Positions 26,876 to 35,195 of a stretch of 64,000 bases of DNA are shown here, one piece after another. The stretch lies in contig CAYQQU010000001.1 in the NCBI GenBank assembly GCA_964419545.1, positions 204,279 through 268,278 of the forward strand. Direction: 5' to 3'. Position 1 is the stretch's first letter; each line of letters starts with the position of its first letter. The notes beneath the pieces were generated by a model. The model was not told where the DNA came from, made no database searches, and saw only the letters and a program-made list of their open reading frames with translations. Source of the stretch: CAYQQU01 sp964419545. Its GTDB lineage: Bacteria > Bacteroidota > Bacteroidia > Chitinophagales > Saprospiraceae. The position numbers and the translations under genes were made by a program.

Positions 26876-28061
26876 TTTTTCTCCGCTTAATTTCTTTGCG
26901 CAGCAGCCCCAGCTCCCGGCTCATCTGTCCGCCCACGGAAGTATTCTCTTCGGTGCGGCGCAGCAGGTAAGGGATCACCTCGCGCACCGGGCCGTAGGGC
27001 AGGTACTTTTCGACATTGTATCCGGCGCGCGCCATGTTGAAGCTCAGGTGGTCGCCCATGCCGTAGAGCTGGGCCGTGGCGACGTGGGGGTGATCGGGCG
27101 GCAGGTTGCGTTCTTCCATGAGTCGGACCTGCAGGCGCACGCTGTTCTCGTTATGCGTAGCGTTGCAGACGTACAGCTCGTCGACGCGGTCGAGGCAGAA
27201 GCGGAGGCCGTCGTTATAGGCCCGGTGCGTCCCTTCGATGGTGTCGTGGATGGGGGAGGGGTAGCCCATTTCGGCGGCTCGCCTTCTTTCCTTTTCCATG
27301 TAGGCGCCGCGCACCAGTTTGACGGCGCAGAGGTAGTGGTTGTCGCGGGCGTGCTCGAAAGAGTCGTGCAGGAATTGCAGCCGGTCTTTGCGATAGAGCT
27401 GTACGGCGTTGATGACGGTGGCTTTGCCGCGATTGTAGCGGGCCGACATATCCCAGGCGATCTGGTCGACGGCGCCTTGTATCCAGCTTTCTTCGGCGTC
27501 GATGTGGAGGCCGATGCCGGCGCGGAAAGCTGCTTCGCAGATCCGGTCGACGCGCCGGCGGCCGCGCTCCCATTCGTCGCGCTCGGCAGCGCTGAGGGAT
27601 TCGCCCGCACTGATCCTGGCGAGCAGTTCAAAGCGAAAGAGCCCCGAGAGTTTGGTGCTGATGATGTGGATGGCCGCGTCGGCTTCGGCATAGCGCAGGG
27701 TCTGGGCCAGGTAGTCGGCCGTGCGGTTGAAGTCTTCTTCGGTTTCTTTTCCTTCCACGCCGTAGTCCAGAATGGTCTTGATGCCGTGGCGATCCAGGCG
27801 TTCGATTACCAGTCGCACTTCCCCAATGGATTCCCCGCCGCAAAACTGGCCGTAGATGGTATTTTTGACCAGGCCCTCGACGGGGAGTCCCCACCGCAAC
27901 GCCCACTCGGCGAGCCGGCCGCCTGCTTTCACTAGCCAGGATTTATTCATCAACCAAAACAGCCAGTGTGCGCGGGCCAGTTCGGCGTCGCTGCGCTCGG
28001 CGAAGGCAATAGTCGTATTCTCGAAATCCGGCCGGGAGCGGTTCGTCATTGGTTCGATCAT
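26871..28061 (-). CDS. Proline dehydrogenase (monofunctional PRODH), copy 1
   Basis: 396 aa, PutA/PRODH-type FAD-dependent TIM barrel. Diagnostic stretches are 'ILDYGVEGKETEEDFN', 'HIDAEESWIQGAVDQI', 'QLYRKDRLQFLHDSF', 'AVKLVRGAYMEKERRRA' and the C-terminal 'YGPVREVIPYLLRRTEENTS', whose Arg pair binds proline's carboxylate. It oxidises L-proline to pyrroline-5-carboxylate, passing electrons to quinone. A start at the fifth codon (MTNRSRP) is also possible. The P5C dehydrogenase partner is not in the window. A second paralogue lies at 50327-51583. The stop codon falls inside a copy of the dispersed intergenic repeat. Confidence 0.92.
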   Translation of the reverse strand: MIEPMTNRSRPDFENTTIAFAERSDAELARAHWLFWLMNKSWLVKAGGRLAEWALRWGLPVEGLVKNTIYGQFCGGESIGEVRLVIERLDRHGIKTILDYGVEGKETEEDFNRTADYLAQTLRYAEADAAIHIISTKLSGLFRFELLARISAGESLSAAERDEWERGRRRVDRICEAAFRAGIGLHIDAEESWIQGAVDQIAWDMSARYNRGKATVINAVQLYRKDRLQFLHDSFEHARDNHYLCAVKLVRGAYMEKERRRAAEMGYPSPIHDTIEGTHRAYNDGLRFCLDRVDELYVCNATHNENSVRLQVRLMEERNLPPDHPHVATAQLYGMGDHLSFNMARAGYNVEKYLPYGPVREVIPYLLRRTEENTSVGGQMSRELGLLRKEIKRRKS

Positions 28062-28314
28062 AGTAATACAGTTTCACCTAAAATTCTAATGTTCTGCTAG
28101 TCTGGAAAATGACTTTCATCATCGGCGAGGTTGATTTATGCACCCGTACTTTTTCAAGAATCGTAGCAAGCGATGACAATTATCATATGCTTCTTGATCC
28201 AGGCGAGGTATCTTATGCGTTGGCGGGCAGACGGTAAGCCGCACATCGGACGTTCCCGGAATTTTCGATATGTGGCCGCTCGCCTGCCCCAGATCGATAA
28301 CCGAAACTTAAAAT

Positions 28315-30045
28315 ATGATCCGCGAGCTAAAAAGAACCAAGCTATTGGACAGCTTGTGGGCCTGCCAGGATGACCATCGCTGCATCAATGACGATGATGT
28401 TCAGCGTCTCGCCCACCAGTTTCAGCTGTCGGCGGTGGAGGTAGAGGGCGTCGCTTCCTTTTACCATTTTTTCCATAGCCAACCCGCCGGAAAGTACACC
28501 ATTTACCTCAACAACAGCATCATGTCGGAGCTGGCCGGCTACCAGGAGGTGCGCCAGGCCTTCGAAGCGGCTACCGGAGCCAAGATGGGCGGCGTGAGCC
28601 CGGTCGGAAAGTTCGGCCTCTTCGATACGCCCTGTATCGGCCTGAGCGACCAGGAGCCCGCCGCGCTGATTAACTTCCTGCCCTTCACGCGCCTGACGCC
28701 TGCCCGCGTACGGCAGATCGTCGGCGCCCTGAAGCGCGACGTGCCGGTAGCGGAGCTCTGCGATGAGGTCGAAGACCCCATTCGCTACACGCCCGAACCG
28801 GAGCGCACCGTCTTTTTCCGGGATTACAAATTCGGGCGCAGCCTCGAACAGCTGCTGCGCCTTACGCCTCAGGAGGTCTTGGAGCAGATCAAAATATCCG
28901 ACCTGAGCGGCCGCGGCGGCGCTTTCTTCCCTACCGGTCTGAAGTGGGAACTGTGCCGCAGCCACCCGGGCCCGCGCTACGTCGTCTGTAACGCCGACGA
29001 AGGGGAGCCGGGCACTTTTAAAGACCGGGCGCTGATGAACCAGATGCCGGGGCTGCTCATCGAAGGGATGATCATCGGCGGCTATGCGGTGGGCGCCGTG
29101 GAAGGCATCATCTACCTGCGGGCGGAATACCGCTGGCTGTTCTCCAAACTGCAAAAGGCCATCGACGACGCCCGCGAAGCGGGCTGGCTGGGCGAAAAGA
29201 TCGGCTCCAGGGAGCCTTTCAAATTCAACATCCGCATTCAGCTCGGCGCCGGCGCTTACGTATGCGGCGAAGAGACGGCCCTGCTGGAATCGATGGAGGG
29301 CAAACGGGGCGAACCCCGCACCCGCACCTACTTCCCCGTCGAGCGCGGCTACCTGGGCATGCCCACCGTCGTGAATAACGTGGAGACTTTCTGCGGCGCG
29401 GCGCGCATCCTCGAACTGGGGGCTTACCACTTCCGGAGCCTGGGCACCCAGGCCAGCTCGGGCACCAAGATCATGAGCATTTCGGGCGATTGTAAGCGCC
29501 CCGGGCTCTACGAGCTGGAGTGGGGGATGAGTGTAGGCGAACTCATGGCGCTTTGCGGCGCGCAGGATCCTTATTTCGTGCAGATCAGCGGCCCGTCCGG
29601 GCAGTGTATCGGCAAGTCGGAACTCACCCGGCGCCTTTGTACGGAGGACTTGCTTTGCGGCGGCTCCATCATGGTCTTCAACAGCCAGCGCGATATTCTG
29701 CAGATCCTGCGCAACTTCAACGGGTTCTTTAAGCATGAATCCTGCGGCATGTGCACGCCCTGCCGGGCCGGCAATTTCATCTTCAGCCGCAAGCTGGAGA
29801 AGCTGCAAAATACCCTCGGCGCTCCCGAAGACGTCGTCGAGATGCGCAACTGGGGCCGTATGATGAAGCAGGCCAGCCGCTGCGGGCTCGGACAGACGGC
29901 GCCCAACGCGCTGCTCTACGCCCTGGATAAGTTCCCCGAATATTTCAATGATCTGGTCAATCACCCCGGCGGTAAATCGTTCGGCATCGACATCGAAAAG
30001 GCCGTAGCGGATTACCAGGTGATGACAAAAACCAACGGCGAATGA
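28315..30045 (+). CDS. hoxF: NAD-reducing [NiFe] hydrogenase, diaphorase subunit HoxF
   Basis: 576 aa, matching group 3d HoxF in length and order. An N-terminal NuoE-like thioredoxin domain (about 1-135) is fused to a NuoF-like domain with the FMN/NADH motifs 'SGRGGAFFPTGLKW' and 'GAGAYVCGEETALLESMEG', and the 4Fe-4S ligands in 'ESCGMCTPCRAGN' plus 'SRCGLG'. In the NuoE-like part only Cys107 ('FDTPCIGLSDQEPA') remains where a 2Fe-2S cluster would need four. Asn66 stands where I recall Ralstonia HoxF having Cys ('YLCNS'). This subunit passes electrons between NAD(H) and the FeS chain. It overlaps the next gene by ATGA, showing tight translational coupling. It opens a five-gene operon, hoxF-hoxUY-orf-hoxH-protease. 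Confidence 0.93.
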   Translation: MIRELKRTKLLDSLWACQDDHRCINDDDVQRLAHQFQLSAVEVEGVASFYHFFHSQPAGKYTIYLNNSIMSELAGYQEVRQAFEAATGAKMGGVSPVGKFGLFDTPCIGLSDQEPAALINFLPFTRLTPARVRQIVGALKRDVPVAELCDEVEDPIRYTPEPERTVFFRDYKFGRSLEQLLRLTPQEVLEQIKISDLSGRGGAFFPTGLKWELCRSHPGPRYVVCNADEGEPGTFKDRALMNQMPGLLIEGMIIGGYAVGAVEGIIYLRAEYRWLFSKLQKAIDDAREAGWLGEKIGSREPFKFNIRIQLGAGAYVCGEETALLESMEGKRGEPRTRTYFPVERGYLGMPTVVNNVETFCGAARILELGAYHFRSLGTQASSGTKIMSISGDCKRPGLYELEWGMSVGELMALCGAQDPYFVQISGPSGQCIGKSELTRRLCTEDLLCGGSIMVFNSQRDILQILRNFNGFFKHESCGMCTPCRAGNFIFSRKLEKLQNTLGAPEDVVEMRNWGRMMKQASRCGLGQTAPNALLYALDKFPEYFNDLVNHPGGKSFGIDIEKAVADYQVMTKTNGE

Positions 30046-31313
30046 AAGACAAGATCACCATCTATATCGACGAGCGCCCCTTCCTGGTGAGCGCCAATCA
30101 GAATCTGGTAGAAGCGATTCGCGAGGTGGGGCTTTCGGTGCCCTCCTTGTGCTATTACGAACACATCAACCCACCCCTGGGCAGCTGCCGCGTCTGTACG
30201 GTGATGGTCAACGGCCGACCCGTAGCCGCCTGCACCACCCAGGTGCGCGACGGCATGGAGGTGCGCCTCAATACCGACCAGCTGGCGGATATGCGGCGAG
30301 CCGTCATAGAAATGATGTTCGCCGAAGGCAACCACTTCTGCCCGGCCTGCGAGAAAAGCGGCGATTGCGATCTGCAGGGGCTGGGCTATCAGCTGGGGGT
30401 TTCGGTATCCCGCTTCCCGCACCTCTTCGTCAACGAGACCATCGATTACCGGCCGGAGCGGATCATCATCGAACACAACCGCTGTATCCGTTGCCGCCGC
30501 TGCGTCGAGGAAATCTTTACGGAAGACGGCCACCGGGTATTTTCGTTCTCCAACCGCGGCAATACCACTACCGTAAGCATCGACTACGAACAGGAAGCGA
30601 AGCTGAGCGAGCGGGAGGCGCTCAACGCCATGCACATCTGTCCTACCGGCGCCATCCTGGTGCGGGGCAAGAGCCTGGCGCGACCGCGCGGAGAACGCAA
30701 GTACGACAAAGGAACGCCGGAGCCCATCCTGCGCGTGCCGGCCCACGAACGGGAACGCATCGCCAGCCAGCGTAAGAAGACGATCGCTACCACCTCCCTG
30801 GCCGGTTGTTTCGGCTGCCATATGTCGATGCTGGACATCGACCTGGAACTGGCCGATCTGGTCGACCTCGTGGAGATCGACAAATCACCGCTCACCGATA
30901 AAAAGCGGTTCGACCAGCGATGTGATATCGGCATCATCGAGGGCGGATGCTGTAACTCGGAAAATATCGAAGTGCTGGAAGACTTCCGGAAAAATTGCGA
31001 CGTACTGGTGGCCGTCGGCGAATGTGCGATCTGGGGTGGATTGCCGGCCATGCGCAATTTTATTCCGCTGCAGGAGTGCCTGGAGGAAGCCTATCAAAAC
31101 ACGGCTACCGTGGAAAAAGGCAAAACCGTGATCCCGGCCCACGAAGATCTGCCGCAAATGCTCGACCGGATCTACGCCTGCAACGAACTGGTGAAGATCG
31201 ACTACTACGTGCCTGGCTGCCCGCCGGACGCCAGCCACATCTGGAAAGTGGTCAAGCACGTGCTCTTCGGCGAGCCGTACACGGTGCTGCAGGAAGAATT
31301 TAAATACGACTAG
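30042..31313 (+). CDS. hoxUY: HoxU-HoxY fusion: diaphorase FeS subunit joined to hydrogenase small subunit
   Basis: 423 aa in one uninterrupted frame. Residues 1 to about 235 are HoxU: plant-type 2Fe-2S ligands Cys37, Cys49, Cys52, Cys64; a His98/Cys100/Cys103/Cys109 4Fe-4S site ('EGNHFCPACEKSGDC'); and Cys148/151/154 with Cys200 for another 4Fe-4S. Residues about 245-423 are HoxY: 'AGCFGCHMSMLDID' (Cys256, Cys259), 'VGECAIWGG' (Cys328) and 'PGCPPDASHIW' (Cys393) ligate the proximal 4Fe-4S next to HoxH. In well-known group 3d enzymes these are two separate proteins of roughly 230 and 210 aa; here they are joined by a short basic linker. The product would bridge the diaphorase and hydrogenase halves of the complex covalently. 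It overlaps hoxF by four bases. Confidence 0.93.
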   Translation: MKDKITIYIDERPFLVSANQNLVEAIREVGLSVPSLCYYEHINPPLGSCRVCTVMVNGRPVAACTTQVRDGMEVRLNTDQLADMRRAVIEMMFAEGNHFCPACEKSGDCDLQGLGYQLGVSVSRFPHLFVNETIDYRPERIIIEHNRCIRCRRCVEEIFTEDGHRVFSFSNRGNTTTVSIDYEQEAKLSEREALNAMHICPTGAILVRGKSLARPRGERKYDKGTPEPILRVPAHERERIASQRKKTIATTSLAGCFGCHMSMLDIDLELADLVDLVEIDKSPLTDKKRFDQRCDIGIIEGGCCNSENIEVLEDFRKNCDVLVAVGECAIWGGLPAMRNFIPLQECLEEAYQNTATVEKGKTVIPAHEDLPQMLDRIYACNELVKIDYYVPGCPPDASHIWKVVKHVLFGEPYTVLQEEFKYD

Positions 31314-31318
31314 TGTCT

Positions 31319-31669
31319 ATGTCGGAGAAAGAATACGTGCAGTACCAGATCAGCCGCTACTGGATGTACTTCTTTTCACAAGCCACCCGGCAGCCGGCGC
31401 GGGTCTTGCTGTACGGCGTGGATGGAAAATTGCGCGGCGACGTCTGGTTCCTGGCCGACGGCGTAGAACTGCCGGGGCCCGTGGTCAGCTCGCAGGAGGG
31501 CAAAAGCGGAGCGGTGGAATACGAGGTGAAAATGTATCACCCCATGCACCAGTTGCTTCCCCTGGTGGACATCCTTCGCCACGAAGACCCCATCAACCTG
31601 TACTTCAATCCGCGCAACGGCAAAGGCGGCATCGTAACCGGCGTGGAAGCGGTAGGGGAAGGGGAGTAG
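31319..31669 (+). CDS. Unknown protein encoded inside the hydrogenase operon
   Basis: 116 aa from ATG 31319, five bases after the hoxUY stop; a GTG at 31313 overlapping that stop would add two residues. No signal peptide, no cysteine, no transmembrane segment. It begins MSEKEYVQYQISRYWMYFF and contains 'ARVLLYGVDGKLRGDVWFLA' and 'INLYFNPRNGKGGIVTGVEA', which look like a small beta-rich fold. I do not recognise the family. Its place between the genes for the small (fused) and large hydrogenase subunits suggests a role in assembly, as a scaffold or as an extra subunit, but nothing in the sequence shows this. It is followed by 99 bp containing two hairpins before hoxH. Confidence 0.75.
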   Translation: MSEKEYVQYQISRYWMYFFSQATRQPARVLLYGVDGKLRGDVWFLADGVELPGPVVSSQEGKSGAVEYEVKMYHPMHQLLPLVDILRHEDPINLYFNPRNGKGGIVTGVEAVGEGE

Positions 31670-31675
31670 GATAAG

Positions 31676-31745
31676 CGCCTGGTATTCAGATCAACGACAC
31701 CCAGGCGGGCGTAAACATGAAATATTCCGGGCCGCAAGCGGCCCG
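31676..31745 (+). promoter_or_regulatory. Two hairpins in the leader of hoxH
   Basis: Hairpin 1: CGCCTGG (31676-31682) pairs with CCAGGCG (31701-31707). Hairpin 2: CGGGCCGC, loop AA, GCGGCCCG (31728-31745). Neither is followed by a T-tract, so these are not plain terminators. They could mark an mRNA processing or stabilising site that separates expression of hoxH from the upstream genes. Confidence 0.45.
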
Positions 31746-31768
31746 CACATCAAATAAAACCAAGGGCT

Positions 31769-33220
31769 ATGTCGCAGAAGATAACCATCGATCCGGTAAC
31801 GCGCGTGGAAGGACACGGAAGGGTGACCATACACCTCGACGATGCCGGTCAAATCAGCGAATCGCATTTTCATGTTGTTGAATTTCGGGGTTTCGAACGC
31901 TTCATTCAGGGCCATCCCTACTGGGAAGTGCCGGGCCTGGTGCAACGCCTCTGCGGCATCTGCCCGGTGAGTCACCACCTCGCGGCCGCCAAGGCCATCG
32001 ACCGGCTGCACGGCCTCAACCCGGAAGACCTTTCGCCTACCACCGACAAGCTGCGGCGACTGCTGCACTACGGGCAGATCTTCCAGTCGCACGCCCTGCA
32101 TTTCTTCTACCTGGCTTCGCCCGACCTGCTGTTCGGCTTCGATGCGCCGGCCGCACAGCGCAACGTGGCGGCCGTAGTGAAAGCTAACCGCGAGTTGGCC
32201 CGGCAGGGGATCCTGATGCGCAAATTCGGGCAAGAGATAATTAAGGCGCTGGCCGGCAAGCGCATCCACGGCATCCTGGCGGTGCCCGGCGGCGCGCACA
32301 AGACGCTGACCAGCGAAGAGCGCGATTATTTCCTCGACGGGAAAGATATTCCTTCCATCGACACCATGATCGAGTGGACGCTAGGGGTGATCGCCTTCCT
32401 GCGCCAGTATCACGAAGACAACCGGGCGCTGGTCGATTCCTTCGCCGTCTATCCTTCCGGGCACCTCGGCCTGGTGCGCGACGACGGCGCCCTGGAGCTC
32501 TATAACGGCCGGATGCGGGCCATCGACGCCGAAGGCAATCGCACCCTCGACGATATTCCCGATACCGAATACGCAGAATATTTCGCCGAAGGCGTAGAAC
32601 CCTGGACCTACCTCAAATTCCCCTACCTGCGCCACCTCGGCCGCGAAAAAGGATGGAACCGGGTGGGGCCCCTGGCGCGCCTCAACGTCTGCGATTATAT
32701 TCCAAGCCCGCTGGCGGAAGCCGAACGGAAACATTTTGCCGCGATCACCGACGGAAAGCCCAACAACCGTAGTCTGTACTACCACTGGGCGCGCTTGATC
32801 GAAGTGCTGCACTGCGCCGAACTGATGCGCGATCTGCTGCTCGACGAGACCATCCTCGGCGACGACCTGCTGCGCGAGGGCGAACGCCGGCCGGAAGGGA
32901 TCGGGGTCGTGGAAGCGCCCCGCGGAACGCTGATCCACCATTACCGGGCCGACGAAAAAGGGATGGTGACCAAGGCCAACCTCATCGTCTCGACCACCCA
33001 CAACAACGAAGCAATGAACCAGGCCGTAAGGGAAGTAGCGAGCACGCACCTCGCCGGCCGGCCGAAAATAACCGACGCTATGCTCAATCAGGTGGAAGTC
33101 GCCATCCGGGCGTATGACCCCTGTCTGAGCTGCGCCACCCACGCCCTCGGGCAGATGCCCCTGCGGGTGACGGTATTTGATCACCAGGGAAAAGTGACCG
33201 ATGAAAAAATTAAAGGATAA
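31769..33220 (+). CDS. hoxH: NAD-reducing [NiFe] hydrogenase large subunit HoxH
   Basis: 483 aa. The L1 motif R-L-C62-G-I-C65-P-V-S-H-H and the L2 motif D-P-C452-L-S-C455-A-T-H458 supply the four cysteines of the NiFe site. Other conserved stretches are 'RVEGHGRVTIHL' and 'APRGTLIHHY'. After His458 comes a 25-residue C-terminal extension beginning ALGQMPL, the peptide removed by a maturation protease after nickel insertion. The enzyme splits or makes H2 and, with HoxFUY, exchanges the electrons with NAD(H) in the cytoplasm. The gene overlaps the protease gene by 20 bp. No hypABCDEF genes for NiFe(CN)2CO assembly lie in the window, so they must be elsewhere if the enzyme is active. Confidence 0.95.
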   Translation: MSQKITIDPVTRVEGHGRVTIHLDDAGQISESHFHVVEFRGFERFIQGHPYWEVPGLVQRLCGICPVSHHLAAAKAIDRLHGLNPEDLSPTTDKLRRLLHYGQIFQSHALHFFYLASPDLLFGFDAPAAQRNVAAVVKANRELARQGILMRKFGQEIIKALAGKRIHGILAVPGGAHKTLTSEERDYFLDGKDIPSIDTMIEWTLGVIAFLRQYHEDNRALVDSFAVYPSGHLGLVRDDGALELYNGRMRAIDAEGNRTLDDIPDTEYAEYFAEGVEPWTYLKFPYLRHLGREKGWNRVGPLARLNVCDYIPSPLAEAERKHFAAITDGKPNNRSLYYHWARLIEVLHCAELMRDLLLDETILGDDLLREGERRPEGIGVVEAPRGTLIHHYRADEKGMVTKANLIVSTTHNNEAMNQAVREVASTHLAGRPKITDAMLNQVEVAIRAYDPCLSCATHALGQMPLRVTVFDHQGKVTDEKIKG

Positions 33221-33650
33221 ACGACAACTTCTGATCGCAATCGGCAATGTAGGGCGCCGCGACGACGGCCTGGGCTGGGCTTTTGCCGACGCCCTCACCG
33301 ATTTTGAAGGCGATATCGAATACCGCTACCAACTGCAGGTGGAAGACGCCGAGCTGATCCGCTTTTACGACTGCGTCTGGTTCGTAGACGCTGACCGCGG
33401 AGAAGAAGCGGCGCCCTTCTCCTTGCAAGCCTGCAAGCCCGCCGCCGACTTTGCCTTCAGCACCCATGCCCTGGCGCCGGAAGCGGTACTCTATCTCTGC
33501 GCCGAACTGTACGACGCCGAACCGGAGGCCTGGCTGCTGGGTATCAAAGGCAGCGAGTGGGCGTTGCAGTGCGGATTGTCGAAGCCGGCGCAGGCCAATC
33601 TGGAGGCGGCGCTTGCGCATTTTCAACCGGTTTCTGCAGCGCCGGTTTAA
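33201..33650 (+). CDS. Hydrogenase maturation endopeptidase (HoxW/HycI-like)
   Basis: 149 aa, the usual size for the M52 family. 'IAIGNVGRRDDGLGWAFADAL' contains the GN-x4-DDG-x-G motif with the nickel-sensing Asp21/Asp22. A second acidic site lies in 'VWFVDADRGE' (Asp63/Asp65), and His89 sits in 'STHALAPEAVL'. It is expected to cut HoxH after His458, releasing the 25-residue tail. It starts within the last codons of hoxH, which fits coupled production of enzyme and protease. It is probably the last hydrogenase gene of the operon; moeA follows after 116 bp. Confidence 0.88.
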   Translation: MKKLKDKRQLLIAIGNVGRRDDGLGWAFADALTDFEGDIEYRYQLQVEDAELIRFYDCVWFVDADRGEEAAPFSLQACKPAADFAFSTHALAPEAVLYLCAELYDAEPEAWLLGIKGSEWALQCGLSKPAQANLEAALAHFQPVSAAPV

Positions 33651-33766
33651 TTTCGGCGCCGCTTTCGCCGTTCTGGGCTAAATTTTGCATTTTTACCGTT
33701 GCTAAACCCAAAGCGATTGGTTGCACCTTTTGTCCATCCACTTACCTACAACCATCACCTTTTGCC

Positions 33767-34963
33767 ATGATCAGCGTTGAAGCGGCTACTCAGATTGTAT
33801 TGGAACATGCGATTACTCTGCCCACGGAATCGGTAGCTCTTGAAAAAGCACTGGGGCGGTTATTGCGGGAAGACCTGGTGGCCGACCGCGATTTTCCGCC
33901 TTTCGACCGGGTTACCATGGACGGCATCGCCATCGATTATAAGGCTTTTGCGGCGGGAACGCGGCAGTTCCCCATCGCGGGGGTCGGCGCGGCCGGTGCG
34001 CCGCAGGCCCGGCTCGCGGATGCGCAACAGTGTATCGAGATCATGACCGGTGCGATGTTGCCGGCGGGCGCGGATACGGTGATCCGCTACGAAGACCTTA
34101 AGGTAGAGAACGGCACGGCTACCGTGCTGACGGAGGAATTGCGGCAAGGTCAGAACGTACACCGGCAGGGCGTCGACCGCTCGCGCGGCGCCGTCGTGGT
34201 GGAGGCCGGAGCCGCACTGTCGCCCGCCGAGCTGGGCGTAGCAGCCACGGTGGGTAAAGCCCGGCTGCAGGTAGCCCGCCCTCCAAGGGCGATCATCATT
34301 TCCAGCGGCGACGAACTGGTGGAAGTCGCGACGAAGCCGGCGCCTTACCAGATCCGCAAATCGAACGTCTACCGCTTGCTGGCTACCCTGAAAGGCTGGG
34401 GTATGGAAGCAGATACCGCCCACCTGTTCGATGATCGGGACGTGATCCGGGAGAAGCTGGCGCCGATCCTGGCTGCTTACCAGGTCGTCATCATGAGCGG
34501 CGGCGTCTCCAAGGGAAAGTTCGACTATTTTCCGGAAATCCTGGCCGAGCTGGGGGTCGAAAAACTGTTCCACCGCGTCCGGCAGCGGCCGGGCAAGCCG
34601 TTCTGGTTCGGCAAAGCGCCGAGTGGGGCTGTCGTTTTTGCCCTGCCGGGCAATCCGGTATCTTCCTTTATGTGTACGCATCGCTATTTTTACCCCTGGT
34701 TGCGGGCCTGTCTGGGGCAATCCGAGGCCGCTCCGCCACACGCCATTCTGGCCGAGCCGGTCGATTTCAGGCCCGATCTGACCTATTTCGTGCAGGTCAA
34801 TCTGCGTCATACGGTCGACGGGCGGACCATAGCCCATCCGATCCAAGGCCACGGTTCAGGCGACCTGGCCAACCTCGCCCGGACCGATGCTTTTCTGGAA
34901 CTGCCGCGCGGTCGCGACCGCTACCCGGCAGGAGAAGCATTTCGGATCATACCTTTTCGATAA
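33767..34963 (+). CDS. moeA: Molybdopterin molybdotransferase MoeA
   Basis: 398 aa from ATG 33767 (MISVEAATQIVLEHAITLP), the family's typical N-terminus; the frame is open upstream, but those codons overlap the protease gene and are not family-like. Conserved parts are 'DRDFPPFDRVTMDGIAID', 'IMTGAMLPAGADTVIRYED', 'GVDRSRGAVVVEAG', 'SSGDELVEV', 'VIMSGGVSKGKFDYFP' and 'RPGKPFWFG'. MoeA inserts molybdate into adenylylated molybdopterin, completing molybdenum cofactor. Hydrogenase does not need Moco, so its place behind the hox genes is likely a neighbour effect rather than a shared pathway. Confidence 0.93.
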   Translation: MISVEAATQIVLEHAITLPTESVALEKALGRLLREDLVADRDFPPFDRVTMDGIAIDYKAFAAGTRQFPIAGVGAAGAPQARLADAQQCIEIMTGAMLPAGADTVIRYEDLKVENGTATVLTEELRQGQNVHRQGVDRSRGAVVVEAGAALSPAELGVAATVGKARLQVARPPRAIIISSGDELVEVATKPAPYQIRKSNVYRLLATLKGWGMEADTAHLFDDRDVIREKLAPILAAYQVVIMSGGVSKGKFDYFPEILAELGVEKLFHRVRQRPGKPFWFGKAPSGAVVFALPGNPVSSFMCTHRYFYPWLRACLGQSEAAPPHAILAEPVDFRPDLTYFVQVNLRHTVDGRTIAHPIQGHGSGDLANLARTDAFLELPRGRDRYPAGEAFRIIPFR

Positions 34964-34969
34964 AAGCTT

Positions 34970-34998
34970 TTTGATTTGGGTTTACTTTCGTAATTTTG
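34970..34998 (+). promoter_or_regulatory. Bacteroidota-type promoter of the tRNA-Arg gene
   Basis: TTTG at 34970-34973, a 17-base spacer, then TAATTTTG at 34991-34998, matching the Bacteroidota consensus TTTG / TAnnTTTG. Transcription would start near 35005, about 50 bp before the mature tRNA. Confidence 0.5.
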
Positions 34999-35057
34999 CG
35001 TCCCGGCAGAAAAAGCAGGAACCCTCGCCGGGTTCAGCCGGTTTATGGATAGCATCC

Positions 35058-35129
35058 GGCTCCGTAGTACAAGGGATAGTATGCGGGTTTCCGGAGCCCG
35101 AGATCCAGGTTCGAGTCCTGGCGGAGCTA
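35058..35129 (+). tRNA. tRNA-Arg (anticodon CCG)
   Basis: A complete cloverleaf can be drawn. Acceptor stem GGCTCCG pairs with CGGAGCT, the first pair being G-U. The D arm is GTAC-loop-GTAT. The anticodon stem CGGGT/GCCCG holds the loop TTCCGGA with anticodon CCG. The T arm is CCAGG-TTCGAGT-CCTGG, and the discriminator is A35129. CCA is not encoded: the next bases are CGT. It reads Arg CGG codons, which are common in this GC-rich genome. It has its own promoter and terminator. Confidence 0.92.
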
Positions 35130-35137
35130 CGTAAATA

Positions 35138-35181
35138 AAGCCCAACGAACTGAGTACATCAGTAAGTTGGGCTTTTTTTTT
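35138..35181 (+). terminator. Rho-independent terminator after tRNA-Arg
   Basis: AAGCCCAAC (35138-35146) pairs perfectly with GTTGGGCTT (35166-35174), followed by an unbroken T run to 35181. Confidence 0.9.
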
Positions 35182-35195
35182 GGGGCGGCGTTAAG

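Noticed and set aside
28173..28373. 66-codon plus-strand frame at the hoxF start
   Set aside because: Overlaps the conserved hoxF N-terminus in another frame and has no coherent protein character.
28342..29964. 540-codon minus-strand frame opposite hoxF
   Set aside because: Shadow of hoxF; nothing family-like.
28315..33650. Interpretation of the hox genes as part of respiratory complex I (NuoE/F/G)
   Set aside because: HoxF has the fused NuoE-NuoF layout with 'FGLFDTPCIGLSDQEP', and hoxH with NiFe ligands plus an endopeptidase gene follow directly.
33767..34963. MoeA as a hydrogenase accessory protein
   Set aside because: All MoeA motifs are normal for molybdenum cofactor synthesis; NiFe-site assembly does not need it, and a 116-bp gap separates it from the protease gene.
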